A stretch of DNA of 64,000 bases from Pseudomonas sp. BN411 (GCF_029871235.1 NZ_SSOM01000065.1:62001-126000), one strand, 5' to 3'; numbered from the stretch's first letter, positions 44,873 through 53,543 are shown. Notes: a model not told the origin generated them from the letters alone. Program-made: numbers and translations.

Positions 44873-45013
44873 ATGGGCGAATCCGAGAAGAAGCCCCTGT
44901 GGCAGCGCCTGGGCTGGCTGGTGGGCATCTGGGCCCTCAGCGTGCTGGCCCTGGGCGCCGTGGCCTACCTGCTGCGGATGTTCATGGCGGCGGCGGGGTT
45001 GAGTACGCACTAG
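44873..45013 (+). CDS. DUF2474-type small membrane peptide of the Cio oxidase
   Basis: A 46-residue open frame, ten bases after the cioB stop with AGGAGCACGG before its ATG. It reads MGESEKKPLWQRLGWLVGI at the start, then one membrane helix (WALSVLALGAVAYLLRMF) and a short tail. DUF2474 peptides regularly follow cioAB, and by analogy with CydX of cytochrome bd it is probably a third oxidase subunit. It is too short for most automatic gene calls. Confidence 0.88.
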   Translation: MGESEKKPLWQRLGWLVGIWALSVLALGAVAYLLRMFMAAAGLSTH

Positions 45014-45031
45014 GCGTGCTCTCCCATTACT

Positions 45032-45130
45032 TGTAGGGGCGAATTCATTCGCCAAGCAGGCCGAAGGCCTGCCCTGCAGATTCGATAGGGGCAGCTGCGC
45101 TGCCCTTGGCGAATAAATTCGCCCCTACAG
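45032..45130. repeat. REP pair, GTAGGGGCG class
   Basis: Arms GTAGGGGCGAATTCATTCGC and GCGAATAAATTCGCCCCTAC (one arm mismatch) flank GCAGGCCGAAGGCCTGC and GGGCAGCTGCGCTGCCC hairpins. It lies between the cio operon and the convergent rlmG gene. Confidence 0.88.
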
Positions 45131-45151
45131 GGTTTCAGTGGCCTGGTGCAG

Positions 45152-46276
45152 CTATTTGCTTGCTTTGAGCACCACGAACTTCGGCGTCGCCGCCACTTGC
45201 TCAACCCCGCGGAACAGGCGCTTGAGCTTGGCGTGGTAGCCCAGGTGGCGGTTCCCCACGATCCACAGCTCGCCCCCCTTCACCAGCGCATTGCGCGCTT
45301 GCACGAACATGCGCCAGGCGAGGAAGTCGCCCACCACCTGCTGTTGGTGGAAGGGCGGGTTGCATAGCACCAGGTCCAGCGAATCCGACGGCTGTTCGGC
45401 CAGGCCGTCGCCGGCACGGATATCCGCCGGGCGTTCGCCCAGGGCTGCGCGCCAGTTTTCCTGCGCCGATTGCACCGCCATGTACGACTCATCCACCAAT
45501 GTCATCTGTGCCTGCGGGTTGGCCAGGGCGTAGACGATGCCGAGCACGCCATTGCCGCAGCCCAGGTCCGCCGCGCGGACATCCGCCAGGCTGCGCGGCA
45601 GGTGCGGGAGAAAGGCGCGGGTGCCGATGTCCAGCCCGTCGCGGCAGAACACGTTGGCGTGATTCACCAGCGTCAGGCGCGGTTGATCCAGCTGGTAGCG
45701 CGTGGGGTAGGGCGAGGCGATGGCCGGCTTCTGCTCGGCCGTGGCGATCAGCAGGCGGGCTTTCTTCGCCGCCAGGGAGGGCTGCATCGGGCCGATGTAC
45801 TTGGCCAGCAGGTCACCGGCGGCGTGGGGCAGGTGCTTGACCATGCCAGCGGCGACCACAGTAGCGCCTGGAGCCAGTTGGCCGTGCAGGCGGATCAGTT
45901 GTTCCTCCAGCAGTGCCAGGGTCTTGGGCACGCGGATCAGTACCCGGTCGAACGGACCAATGGCCGCTTCACTGGCAGGCACGAAGCGTACGCCACCGAC
46001 ATCCAGTTCATTGCGCGCCAGATTGCGTTGCAGGGCGATATGACCGAGGTGGGAATCGCCGCTGCTGGTGACCTGGGCGTGGGCGGCGAGGCTGGCCGCC
46101 AGCGCACCGAAGCTGTCGTTCAGTACCAGGATGCGTGTATTGGCCGTGATGCCTTGCTCATGGAGGTGATTGAGCAGGTATTCGTCGGCGGCATCGAAGG
46201 CCTGCAGCGGGTCATCCTGCTGCTCGGGCTGGCGAACGAGGTCGAGCTGGGCGAAAGACGTAGCAAATATAGGCAT
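45152..46276 (-). CDS. rlmG: 23S rRNA (guanine-1835-N2)-methyltransferase RlmG
   Basis: A 374-residue protein made of two methyltransferase-like halves, as in RlmG/RsmC. The N-terminal half is degenerate. The C-terminal half has the SAM site AADLGCGNGVLGIVYA and the catalytic NPPF motif (LVLCNPPFHQQ). It methylates G1835 of 23S rRNA. It is divergent from the FNR gene with 83 bases between starts. Confidence 0.92.
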   Translation of the reverse strand: MPIFATSFAQLDLVRQPEQQDDPLQAFDAADEYLLNHLHEQGITANTRILVLNDSFGALAASLAAHAQVTSSGDSHLGHIALQRNLARNELDVGGVRFVPASEAAIGPFDRVLIRVPKTLALLEEQLIRLHGQLAPGATVVAAGMVKHLPHAAGDLLAKYIGPMQPSLAAKKARLLIATAEQKPAIASPYPTRYQLDQPRLTLVNHANVFCRDGLDIGTRAFLPHLPRSLADVRAADLGCGNGVLGIVYALANPQAQMTLVDESYMAVQSAQENWRAALGERPADIRAGDGLAEQPSDSLDLVLCNPPFHQQQVVGDFLAWRMFVQARNALVKGGELWIVGNRHLGYHAKLKRLFRGVEQVAATPKFVVLKASK

Positions 46277-46359
46277 AAGAACCGGCGGTGTTTCTGAAGG
46301 CCGCTTTGCGAGACACTGGGGCGGTCTTCGAACGAATCGGAAATGAGTGGGAGCGGAGT

Positions 46360-47136
46360 ATGACCGCCAGCGAAGAGAAGTTCACCCGTCAGGCCCTGCT
46401 CGAAGTAGAGACCCTGACGCCCAGCCTGTTCACCCTGCGCACCACCCGCGACGCGGGCTACCGCTTCCGCGCTGGCCAGTTTGCCCGACTGGGCGTGACC
46501 AAGCCCGACGGCAGCACCGTCTGGCGCGCCTATTCCATGGTGTCGGCGCCCCATGACGAGCATCTGGAGTTCTTTTCCATCGTCGTGCCGGGGGGCGAAT
46601 TCACCAGTGAGCTGTCACGCCTCGCGGTCGGCGACACCCTGATGGTGGACAAGACGTCCTTTGGCTTCCTCACCCTTGACCGCTTCGTAGATGGCCGCGA
46701 CCTCTGGCTGCTGGCCACCGGCACCGGCCTGGCTCCCTTCCTGTCGATCCTCCAGGACCTGGAAGTCTGGCAGCGTTTCGAACGCATCATCCTGGTCTAC
46801 AGCGTGCGCCAGGCCGCCGAACTGGCCTATCAACCGCTGATCGATGACCTGAAAAACCGTGATTACCTGGAAGGCGCGGCCGACAAGCTGCTGTACATCC
46901 CCGTGGTGACCCGCGAGGAAGTGCCCGGCGCGCTGCATGGGCGCATCACCACGCTGATCGAGAACGGTGATCTGGAACGCGCCGCCGGCCTTGAACTGAT
47001 CCCGGAACATAGCCGCGTGATGCTCTGCGGCAACCCGCAGATGATCGACGACACCCGTGCCGTGCTGAAGAAGCGCGACATGAACCTCAGTCTGACCCGC
47101 CGGCCGGGGCAGGTGGCGGTGGAGAATTATTGGTGA
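46360..47136 (+). CDS. fpr: Ferredoxin--NADP(+) reductase
   Basis: A 258-residue bacterial-type FNR from the ATG at 46360, with GGGAGCGGAGT upstream. FAD is bound through WRAYSMVSAP, and NADPH through LLATGTGLAPFLSIL and MLCGNPQM. The C-terminus ends VENYW; an aromatic-ending tail is one feature separating FNR subgroups and suggests the FprB-like branch rather than FprA. It shuttles electrons between NADPH and ferredoxin or flavodoxin. A siroheme reductase that may need reduced ferredoxin lies 2 kb downstream. Confidence 0.9.
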   Translation: MTASEEKFTRQALLEVETLTPSLFTLRTTRDAGYRFRAGQFARLGVTKPDGSTVWRAYSMVSAPHDEHLEFFSIVVPGGEFTSELSRLAVGDTLMVDKTSFGFLTLDRFVDGRDLWLLATGTGLAPFLSILQDLEVWQRFERIILVYSVRQAAELAYQPLIDDLKNRDYLEGAADKLLYIPVVTREEVPGALHGRITTLIENGDLERAAGLELIPEHSRVMLCGNPQMIDDTRAVLKKRDMNLSLTRRPGQVAVENYW

Positions 47137-47159
47137 GGTAGCGGTTGCTCTCGCTTTTC

Positions 47160-47256
47160 TGTGGGGGCGATTTCAATCGCTAAGCAGACCGCAGGTCTGC
47201 CCAACCGTTGAGAGGGGCTGCTGCGCAGCCCTTAGCGAATGAATTCGCCCCCACAG
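47160..47256. repeat. REP pair with mixed arms
   Basis: The left arm is GCGATTTCAATCGC, the right arm GCGAATGAATTCGC; GCAGACCGCAGGTCTGC and GGCTGCTGCGCAGCC hairpins lie inside. It separates the convergent FNR and ccoQ-like genes. Confidence 0.88.
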
Positions 47257-47266
47257 GGTTCGGCCC

Positions 47267-47512
47267 TCAGGCGTCCATCTCCACCCGGCTCGCACAACCC
47301 CCATCACACCGCCCCGGGCAGCCGCACCCCGTGCTGCTGCGTCCAGTGGCGCGCTCCATGCGCCGGGCCACGGGGTCGTCGTCGGCGAAGGGCAGCATGG
47401 TGGCTTCTTCGATCTGACGCTGGCTCCTGCCGCCCAGGCAGGCCTGGGTGGCGAGGTAGAAGAAGGTCAGCGCGGCCAGGCTGAGCAGCGCGTAGGCGCC
47501 TTCGCTATCCAT
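47267..47512 (-). CDS. CcoQ/FixQ-like membrane peptide with Cys-rich tail
   Basis: An 81-residue protein from the ATG at 47512. One helix (about residues 7-25) is followed by [16 protein letters not shown], which resembles the conserved EAANLPFAD stretch after the helix of CcoQ. It then has a C-terminal extension with C63, C65, C69 and C73 ([11 protein letters not shown]). Its start overlaps the CcoN stop by 8 bases, so it is translated with it. It is the positional equivalent of PA4134. The Cys cluster may bind a metal; this is inference. Confidence 0.75.
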   Translation of the reverse strand: MDSEGAYALLSLAALTFFYLATQACLGGRSQRQIEEATMLPFADDDPVARRMERATGRSSTGCGCPGRCDGGCASRVEMDA

Positions 47513-48941
47513 GGGCCACCGCCTGCGGCACCACTTCGGTGGTACGGGCATCGCCAACGCGAATCGTGCGCCAGGTATTCCAGGCCATCAGCAGCATGCC
47601 AGTGACGAAGAAGATGCCGCCCACCATGCGCACCACGAAGCCGGGGTGGCTGGCTTCCAGCGCTTCGACGAAGGAGTAGGTGAGGGTGCCGTCCTCGTTC
47701 ACCGCACGCCACATCAGGCCCTGGGTGATGCCGTTGACCCACATCGAGGCGATGTAGAGCACGGTGCCGATGGTGGCCAGCCAGAAGTGCGCGTTGATCA
47801 GGCCGACGCTGTGCATCTGCGCGCGGCCGTAGAGGCGCGGGATCAGGTGGTACAGCGAGCCGATGGTGATCATCGCCACCCAGCCCAGCGCCCCGGCGTG
47901 CACGTGGCCGATGGTCCAGTCGGTGTAGTGGGAGAGGGCGTTGACGGTCTTGATGGCCATCATCGGGCCTTCGAAGGTGCTCATGCCGTAGAAGGCGAGG
48001 GACACCACGAGGAAGCGCAGGATCGGGTCGTCGCGCAATTTATGCCAGGCGCCGGACAGGGTCATCATGCCGTTGATCATGCCGCCCCAGGACGGCGCCA
48101 GCAGGATGATCGACATCACCATGCCGAGGGATTGGGCCCAGTCGGGCAGGGCGGTGTAGTGCAGGTGGTGCGGGCCGGCCCAGATGTACAGGGTGATCAG
48201 CGCCCAGAAGTGCACGATGGACAGCCGGTAGGAATACACCGGGCGCCCGGCCTGCTTGGGGATGAAGTAGTACATCATCCCGAGGAAGCCGGTGGTGAGG
48301 AAGAAGCCCACGGCGTTGTGGCCGTACCACCACTGCACCATCGCGTCGGTGGCGCCGGAATAGACCGAGTACGACTTGAACCAGCTCACCGGAATGGCCA
48401 TGTGGTTGACGATGTGCAGCATCGCGGTGACCACGATGAAGGCGCCGAAGAACCAGTTGCCCACGTAGATGTGCTTGGTCTTGCGCTTCATCACCGTCCC
48501 GAAGAACACCACCGCGTAGGCGATCCAGATGATCCCCATCCACACCGCGCCGGTGAATTCCACCTCGGCGTATTCCTTGGTGGTGGTCAGGCCCTGGGGC
48601 AGGGTCACCAGCAGGATCACCACCAGCGCCTGCCAGCCCCAGAAGGTGAATGCCGCAAGCCCGCCACCGAACAGCCGCGCCTGGCAGGTGCGTTGCACGG
48701 TGTAGTAGCTGGTGGCGAACAGCGCGCTGCCGCCGAAGGCGAAGATCACCAGGTTGGTGTGCAGCGGGCGCAGGCGGCCAAAGCTGGTCCAGGGCAGGTC
48801 GAGGTTCAGCGCCGGCCAGACGAGCTGGGCGGCGATGAACACGCCCATGCCCATGCCGACGATGCCCCAGACGAGCGTCATCAGGGCGAACTGGCGAACC
48901 ACCTTGTAGTCGTAGGTCGGTTCCGGGATTGCGGTGTTCAT
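47505..48941 (-). CDS. ccoN4: cbb3-type cytochrome c oxidase subunit I, orphan CcoN4 type
   Basis: A 478-residue CcoN with about twelve helices. Key parts are [15 protein letters not shown], the CuB His in [13 protein letters not shown], the CuB His-His in [13 protein letters not shown], and [11 protein letters not shown] for the heme ligands. No ccoO or ccoP gene follows, so it must borrow partner subunits encoded elsewhere. Position next to a divergent nitrite/sulfite reductase and DUF934 gene is that of PA4133 (CcoN4) in P. aeruginosa, whose cluster PA4129-PA4134 responds to cyanide and whose CcoN4 isoforms tolerate it (recalled literature). Confidence 0.92.
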   Translation of the reverse strand: MNTAIPEPTYDYKVVRQFALMTLVWGIVGMGMGVFIAAQLVWPALNLDLPWTSFGRLRPLHTNLVIFAFGGSALFATSYYTVQRTCQARLFGGGLAAFTFWGWQALVVILLVTLPQGLTTTKEYAEVEFTGAVWMGIIWIAYAVVFFGTVMKRKTKHIYVGNWFFGAFIVVTAMLHIVNHMAIPVSWFKSYSVYSGATDAMVQWWYGHNAVGFFLTTGFLGMMYYFIPKQAGRPVYSYRLSIVHFWALITLYIWAGPHHLHYTALPDWAQSLGMVMSIILLAPSWGGMINGMMTLSGAWHKLRDDPILRFLVVSLAFYGMSTFEGPMMAIKTVNALSHYTDWTIGHVHAGALGWVAMITIGSLYHLIPRLYGRAQMHSVGLINAHFWLATIGTVLYIASMWVNGITQGLMWRAVNEDGTLTYSFVEALEASHPGFVVRMVGGIFFVTGMLLMAWNTWRTIRVGDARTTEVVPQAVAHG

Positions 48942-49075
48942 GTGCGGGCCTTTCGGTTGGGAAGACTGAGCGGCGCCATTCTGGAAATCCCGTGGCTGGG
49001 GAAACAGACTCAGATAAAGGCACTTTTTAAAGCTCAGATTGAGAGTGTCCTCCCAAGTGAACCGCTGCTGTCCCT

Positions 49076-49131
49076 GTAGGAGCGAGCTCTGCTCGCGATC
49101 CTGGCCATTCGCGAGCAGAGCTCGCTCCTAC
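49076..49131. repeat. REP palindrome, GTAGGAGCGAGC class
   Basis: GTAGGAGCGAGCTCTGCTCGC pairs with GCGAGCAGAGCTCGCTCCTA around GATCCTGGCCATTC. Same class as 13906-13956. Confidence 0.88.
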
Positions 49132-49155
49132 GAAAGCTACCTGTCTGGCTGATCT

Positions 49156-49178
49156 GATATGGTTTTTACTGACATATC
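49156..49178. promoter_or_regulatory. Candidate operator: GATATG-N11-CATATC
   Basis: A perfect 6-bp inverted repeat with 11-bp spacer lies about 70-93 bases upstream of the reductase start, inside an AT-richer patch. The size fits a dimeric regulator site. The regulator gene is not in the window. Confidence 0.4.
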
Positions 49179-49248
49179 TGGCGCTGTTTCCTGCTGCCGG
49201 GCGTAGCCATAGTGAAGGCCCCCGCCCGCCTTGCTGGAGCCCGCTTGC

Positions 49249-50919
49249 ATGTACCACTACGACGACTACGACCGCGCCCTGGTGCAGGAGCGCGTGGCGC
49301 AATTCCGCGACCAGGTGGCGCGGCGCATCAGCGGCGAGCTGAGCGAGGAAGAGTTCCTGCCGCTGCGCCTGCAGAACGGCCTCTACCTGCAGAAGCACGC
49401 CTACATGCTGCGGGTCGCCATTCCCTACGGCACCCTGTCGTCGAACCAGCTGCGTTGCCTGGCGCACATCGCCCGCGCGCACGACCGTGGCTACGGCCAC
49501 TTCACCACCCGGCAGAACATCCAGTTCAACTGGATCGAACTCGCTGAAGTCCCGGACATCCTGCAGCAGCTGGCCGAGGTGGAAATGCACGCCATTCAGA
49601 CCTCCGGCAACTGCGTACGCAACATCACCACCGAGGCCTTCGCCGGGGTGGCGGCCGACGAGCTGCTGGACCCGCGCCCGCTGGCGGAAATCCTTCGCCA
49701 GTGGTCCACCATCAACCCGGAATTCCTCTTCCTGCCGCGCAAGTTCAAGATCGCCCTCTGCGCCGCCGAGGAAGACCGTGCCGCCGTGCAGATGCACGAC
49801 ATCGGCCTTTACCTGTACCGCGACGACGCTGGCGAAATGCGCCTGCGGGTGATGGTGGGCGGCGGGCTTGGGCGCACGCCGATCCTCAGCCAACAGATCC
49901 GCGACGGCCTGCACTGGCGCCACCTGCTGTCCTATGTCGAGGCCATCCTGCGGGTCTACAACCGCCACGGGCGGCGCGACAACAAGTACAAGGCGCGGAT
50001 CAAGATCCTGGTGAAGGCGCTCGGCATCGACGCGTTCGCCCGCGAGGTGGAAGCCGAGTGGCAGCACCTGAAGGATGGACCCGCCGAATTGACCGAGGAC
50101 GAGTACCAGCGAGTCGCCGTCAGTTTCGATGCGCCGTCCTATCACCGTCTCGATGACACTGATCTCGGCTTCGGCACTCACCTGGCGCGGGACCCAGCAT
50201 TCGCCCGCTGGTGCGCGCGCAACCTGCAGCCGCACAAGGTGCCGGGCTACGCCGCTGTGGTGCTGTCCACCAAGCCGGGGCCGGATGCGCCGCCCGGTGA
50301 CGTCACCGCCGCGCAGATGGAAGCGGTGGCCGACTGGGCCGAGCGTTTCGGCTTCGGTGAAATCCGCATCGCCCACGAACAGAACCTGGTGCTGCCCGAC
50401 GTGCGCAAGGCGGACCTGCACGCGCTCTGGTTGCTGGCCTGCGAGCGGGGTTTGGCGACCGCCAACATCGGCCTGCTCTCCGACATCATCGCCTGCCCTG
50501 GGGGCGACTACTGCTCCCTGGCCAACGCCAAGTCCATCCCCATCGCCCAGGCGATCCAGGCTCGCTTCCCCGATCCGGCGGCGCTCCAGGACCTAGGCGA
50601 GCTGAGCCTGAATATCTCCGGCTGCATGAACGCCTGCGGCCACCACCACATCGGCAACATCGGCATCCTTGGCGTGGATAAGGGTGGCAGTGAGTGGTAC
50701 CAGATCACCCTCGGCGGCGCCCAGGGCATGCAGAGCGAGCTAGGCAAGGTGATCGGCCCGTCGTTCAGTGCCGACGAGGTGCCGGATGTGATCGAAAAGG
50801 TGGTGGCGACCTTCCGCGACTACCGCGAGCCGGAGGAGCGCTTCGTCGACACGGTGCGCCGTATCGGTCTGGAACCCTTCAAGGAACGGGTCTACGCCAA
50901 GGCGGAGGTGCCGGCATGA
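49249..50919 (+). CDS. Siroheme nitrite/sulfite reductase (hemoprotein, NirA/CysI-like)
   Basis: A 556-residue single-chain enzyme from the ATG at 49249. The 4Fe-4S/siroheme ligands are C416 and C422 (CPGGDYC) and C459 and C463 (SGCMNACGHHH). The N-terminal FTTRQNIQFNWIEL is the usual ferrodoxin-like substrate-binding segment. It makes six-electron reduction of sulfite or nitrite, probably with ferredoxin or a flavoprotein. Together with the DUF934 gene it matches PA4130-PA4129 and is divergent from ccoN4. Sulfide made by it could help cyanide tolerance or cysteine supply (inference). Confidence 0.92.
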   Translation: MYHYDDYDRALVQERVAQFRDQVARRISGELSEEEFLPLRLQNGLYLQKHAYMLRVAIPYGTLSSNQLRCLAHIARAHDRGYGHFTTRQNIQFNWIELAEVPDILQQLAEVEMHAIQTSGNCVRNITTEAFAGVAADELLDPRPLAEILRQWSTINPEFLFLPRKFKIALCAAEEDRAAVQMHDIGLYLYRDDAGEMRLRVMVGGGLGRTPILSQQIRDGLHWRHLLSYVEAILRVYNRHGRRDNKYKARIKILVKALGIDAFAREVEAEWQHLKDGPAELTEDEYQRVAVSFDAPSYHRLDDTDLGFGTHLARDPAFARWCARNLQPHKVPGYAAVVLSTKPGPDAPPGDVTAAQMEAVADWAERFGFGEIRIAHEQNLVLPDVRKADLHALWLLACERGLATANIGLLSDIIACPGGDYCSLANAKSIPIAQAIQARFPDPAALQDLGELSLNISGCMNACGHHHIGNIGILGVDKGGSEWYQITLGGAQGMQSELGKVIGPSFSADEVPDVIEKVVATFRDYREPEERFVDTVRRIGLEPFKERVYAKAEVPA

Positions 50920-51398
50920 ACAACCTGATCAGGCTGCTGGACGGCCAGGCCCAATTGATTGAGAGCGACCCCTGGACCCTGGTGCGCGAGACCGGTGACG
51001 TCTTGCCGGATGGCCCGCTGATCCTGCCGTTGGCGCTCTGGCGCGAGCGCGATGGTCGTGATGGCCTGCTGCTGCAACCGGATGACGAAGTGGAGCCGCT
51101 GGCGCCGCTGCTGTCGGAAGCGCTGCCGCTGATCGCCGTGGAGTTTCCCAGCTTCCGCGACGGCCGTGGCTACAGCCAGGCCTACCTGTTGCGGGTGCGC
51201 CTCGGCTGGCGTGGCGAACTGCGCGCAGTGGGGGATGTGCTGCGGGATCAGCTCAGCCACATGCGCCAGTGCGGCTTCGATGCCTTTGCCGTGCGCGAGG
51301 ACAAATCCGCCGAGGATGCATTGAAGGGACTGGCCGGCGTGAGCGTGTTGTACGGCCGCTCCGTAATAGAGCCGAACCCCTTATTCCGCCGTCGCTGA
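50916..51398 (+). CDS. DUF934 protein, partner of siroheme reductase
   Basis: A 160-residue cytosolic protein whose ATG overlaps the reductase stop (ATGA). It has the DUF934 core: LALWRERDGRDGLLL, VEFPSFRDGRGYSQAYLLR, and RQCGFDAFAVREDKS. DUF934 proteins nearly always follow a sulfite/nitrite reductase gene in proteobacteria and are thought to help assembly or electron transfer; their activity is not known. A palindromic element follows at once. Confidence 0.9.
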   Translation: MNNLIRLLDGQAQLIESDPWTLVRETGDVLPDGPLILPLALWRERDGRDGLLLQPDDEVEPLAPLLSEALPLIAVEFPSFRDGRGYSQAYLLRVRLGWRGELRAVGDVLRDQLSHMRQCGFDAFAVREDKSAEDALKGLAGVSVLYGRSVIEPNPLFRRR

Positions 51399-51539
51399 GA
51401 GCCTGTCCGCAACTGGCTGCGCGTCGGAATAGCTGCGTTGGAAATGGCATCGGGCTTGCTCATTTACAACTCGTAAACTCCGCGCCCTCTGCCATTTCCG
51501 CCTTGCTCTTCTCTAGCTCGCCCAGCTGCGAACAGGCTC
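51399..51539. repeat. ~141-bp palindrome with conserved 27-base core, copy 2
   Basis: The outer stem is GAGCCTGTCCGCAACTG / CAGCTGCGAACAGGCTC, the inner stem GGAAATGGCA (51440-51449) / TGCCATTTCC (51490-51499). The core at 51457-51483 is identical to 35412-35438. It starts at the first base after the DUF934 stop codon, so it may end the transcript. Confidence 0.8.
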
Positions 51540-51820
51540 GGCGAGGTTTCGTACATGAATGGTAAAAATTCCCTACTTAGCTCTGGCTAATTTCTGACCT
51601 AGCATTCGCAGTTCGTTTATCCGAACTGGAAACCAATGGACAGCGACAGTAGTTGTAAGCCGCCCCCTGCGACCCTGGGTGCGGCCTCCCTCCCCACCGG
51701 CGTTCCCGTACGCCAAATCGAATTGCAGCTTCCTGCTGCCTACGCTTCGTGCATGTCGATGCAACGCCTGCAGGCGCGGTTTGTGCCTGCCCGTGAACTT
51801 CTCCCGAGAGCTTGATCCCT
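51540..51820 (+). promoter_or_regulatory. Long leader of the TerC/CBS gene
   Basis: No gene is supported here. A perfect stem CAGTTCG-TTTATC-CGAACTG lies at 51609-51628, GGCGTTCCCGTACGCC at about 51700-51715, and GCAGGCGCGGTTTGTGCCTGC near 51769-51789. Some TerC genes carry a manganese riboswitch (yybP-ykoY), but I do not see its conserved internal loops. A structured but unassigned 5' leader is the safest description. Confidence 0.4.
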
Positions 51821-53374
51821 ATGGAATGGATACTTGATCCCACGGCCTGGCTTGGCCTGCTGACCCTTATCGTCCTGGAGATCGTCCTCGGCATCGACAA
51901 CCTGGTGTTCATCGCCATCCTGGCCGACAAGCTGCCACCCCATCAGCGAGACCGCGCGCGTCTGATCGGCCTGTCGCTGGCGCTGATCATGCGCCTGGGC
52001 CTGCTGGCCAGTATTTCCTGGCTGGTCACCCTCACCACGCCGCTGTTCGAAGTGTTCGACAAGAGCTTCTCCGGCCGTGACCTGATCATGCTCTTCGGTG
52101 GTGTGTTCCTGCTGTTCAAGGCCACCATGGAGCTGCATGAGCGCCTGGAAGGCCGCGTCCACAGCCAGGGTGGCAGCCGCACCTACGCCCTGTTCTGGCC
52201 GGTGGTGGCGCAGATCGTGGTGCTGGACGCGGTGTTCTCCCTCGACGCGGTGATTACCGCCGTGGGCATGGTGGAGCATCTGGAAGTGATGATGATCGCC
52301 GTGGTCGTGTCCATCGGCCTGATGATCATCGCCAGCAAGCCGCTGACCGCCTTCGTCAACGCTCACCCGACGATGATCATGCTGTGTCTGGGCTTCCTGA
52401 TGATGATCGGCTTCAGCCTCACCGCCGAAGGCCTGGGCTTCCATATTCCGAAGGGCTACCTGTACGCCGCCATCGGCTTCTCGTTGCTGATCGAGGCCGC
52501 CAACCAACTGGTGCGCTGGCGCCGCAAGCGCCAGCTCCAGGGCGACCGCAGCGTGCGTGAGCGCACTGCCCACGCGGTGCTGCGCTTGCTGGGCGGCCGT
52601 GGTGTGGAGGCTGAAGAGGTAGGTGAGGAAATCGCCGACCTGGTGGGCGCCGGCGACGCTGGCAAGGTGCCCTTCGACCGCCGCGAACGGATCATGATCA
52701 GTGGTGTGCTGGGGCTGGCCGAGCGCCCGATCCGCACCCTGATGACCAATCGCAGTGAGGTGGAGCGCGTCGACCTGGACGAATCCCGCGAGGTCATCTG
52801 CGATGCCCTGCTGCGCTCGCCCCACTCGCGGCTGCTGGTGATCCGTGGTGGCAACGTAGACGAGCCGCTGGGCTACGTGCACAAGAAGGAGCTGCTGCGC
52901 GAACTGCTGCAGGGCCAGGACCCGGATTTCGAGCAGGTGCTGCGGGTTCCGCCGAATCTGCCGGATAGCGCGTCGGTGCTGGGCGCCCTGGAGGAAATGC
53001 GCAAGGCCTCCACCCACGTGGCCTTCGTGGTCAACGAGTTCGGCGGTTTCGAGGGTCTGCTGACCATGACCGACATACTCGAGTCCATCGCCGGTGAACT
53101 GCCCGACGCCAGCGAGGTGGATGGGCTGGATATCGAGCCGTGCGACGGTGGCTGGAAGGTCAGCGGTGCCGTGAACCTGAGTCTTTTGGGTGAGCGCCTG
53201 GGCTTTGCCGCCAAGCCCGGTGAGGACTACCAGACCCTCGCCGGCCTGGCCATGAGCCTGCTGGACCGCTTGCCGGTGAGGGGCGATGCCCTGGAAGTGG
53301 AGGGCTGGCAGCTGGAGGTGATCGAGGTGAAGGAAAGGCGGGTCAATCGCCTGCTGCTCAAGCCTTTGGGGTAG
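51821..53374 (+). CDS. TerC-family membrane protein with CBS and CorC-type domains
   Basis: A 517-residue protein from the ATG at 51821; a TTG at 51812 is in frame. Seven helices cover about residues 5-240 with the TerC acidic signature ([21 protein letters not shown] and [16 protein letters not shown]). Two CBS motifs cover about 290-420 and a CorC/HlyC transporter-associated domain about 430-517. This is the YoaE/YegH layout, implicated in metal ion (Mn or related) export. It has its own long leader. Confidence 0.88.
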   Translation: MEWILDPTAWLGLLTLIVLEIVLGIDNLVFIAILADKLPPHQRDRARLIGLSLALIMRLGLLASISWLVTLTTPLFEVFDKSFSGRDLIMLFGGVFLLFKATMELHERLEGRVHSQGGSRTYALFWPVVAQIVVLDAVFSLDAVITAVGMVEHLEVMMIAVVVSIGLMIIASKPLTAFVNAHPTMIMLCLGFLMMIGFSLTAEGLGFHIPKGYLYAAIGFSLLIEAANQLVRWRRKRQLQGDRSVRERTAHAVLRLLGGRGVEAEEVGEEIADLVGAGDAGKVPFDRRERIMISGVLGLAERPIRTLMTNRSEVERVDLDESREVICDALLRSPHSRLLVIRGGNVDEPLGYVHKKELLRELLQGQDPDFEQVLRVPPNLPDSASVLGALEEMRKASTHVAFVVNEFGGFEGLLTMTDILESIAGELPDASEVDGLDIEPCDGGWKVSGAVNLSLLGERLGFAAKPGEDYQTLAGLAMSLLDRLPVRGDALEVEGWQLEVIEVKERRVNRLLLKPLG

Positions 53375-53428
53375 TCCACCAGTGCGTTGTAGGGGGAGCA
53401 TTAAGTGCTGCAAGTAGCTGCATCGCCC

Positions 53429-53483
53429 GTAGGAGCTGGCTTGCCAGCGAATGTCCCCTTTTCGCTAGCAAGCTAGCTCCTAC
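53429..53483. repeat. REP palindrome, GTAGGAGCTGGC class
   Basis: GTAGGAGCTGGCTTGCCAGC pairs with GCTAGCAAGCTAGCTCCTAC around a short loop; both halves also hold a small hairpin. Confidence 0.85.
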
Positions 53484-53514
53484 AAGGCTCAGCTAAAATT
53501 CGCCCCACAAGAAG

Positions 53515-53543
53515 AAACGGCGCCATCGAGGCGCCGTTTTTTA
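53515..53543. terminator. Bidirectional intrinsic terminator
   Basis: AAACGGCGCC and GGCGCCGTTT make a 10-bp stem with loop ATCGA. A run TTTATT follows on the plus strand and GTTTCTTCTT on the minus strand. It lies between the convergent TerC and mscL genes and can serve both. Confidence 0.85.

Larger units (their letters stand above)
48942..49248. promoter_or_regulatory. Divergent promoter region between ccoN4 and the siroheme reductase
   Basis: No gene is supported in this 307-bp spacer. It holds a GTAGGAGCGAGC REP (49076-49131) and a separate palindrome, GATATG-N11-CATATC at 49156-49178, close to the reductase start. No TTGAT-N4-ATCAA ANR box is visible. Control by another cyanide- or redox-responsive regulator is therefore likely. 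Confidence 0.5.

Noticed and set aside
51540-51820. Manganese riboswitch (yybP-ykoY) before the TerC gene
   Set aside because: The leader is long and can fold, but the conserved loops of that riboswitch are not visible; a covariance-model search would decide.
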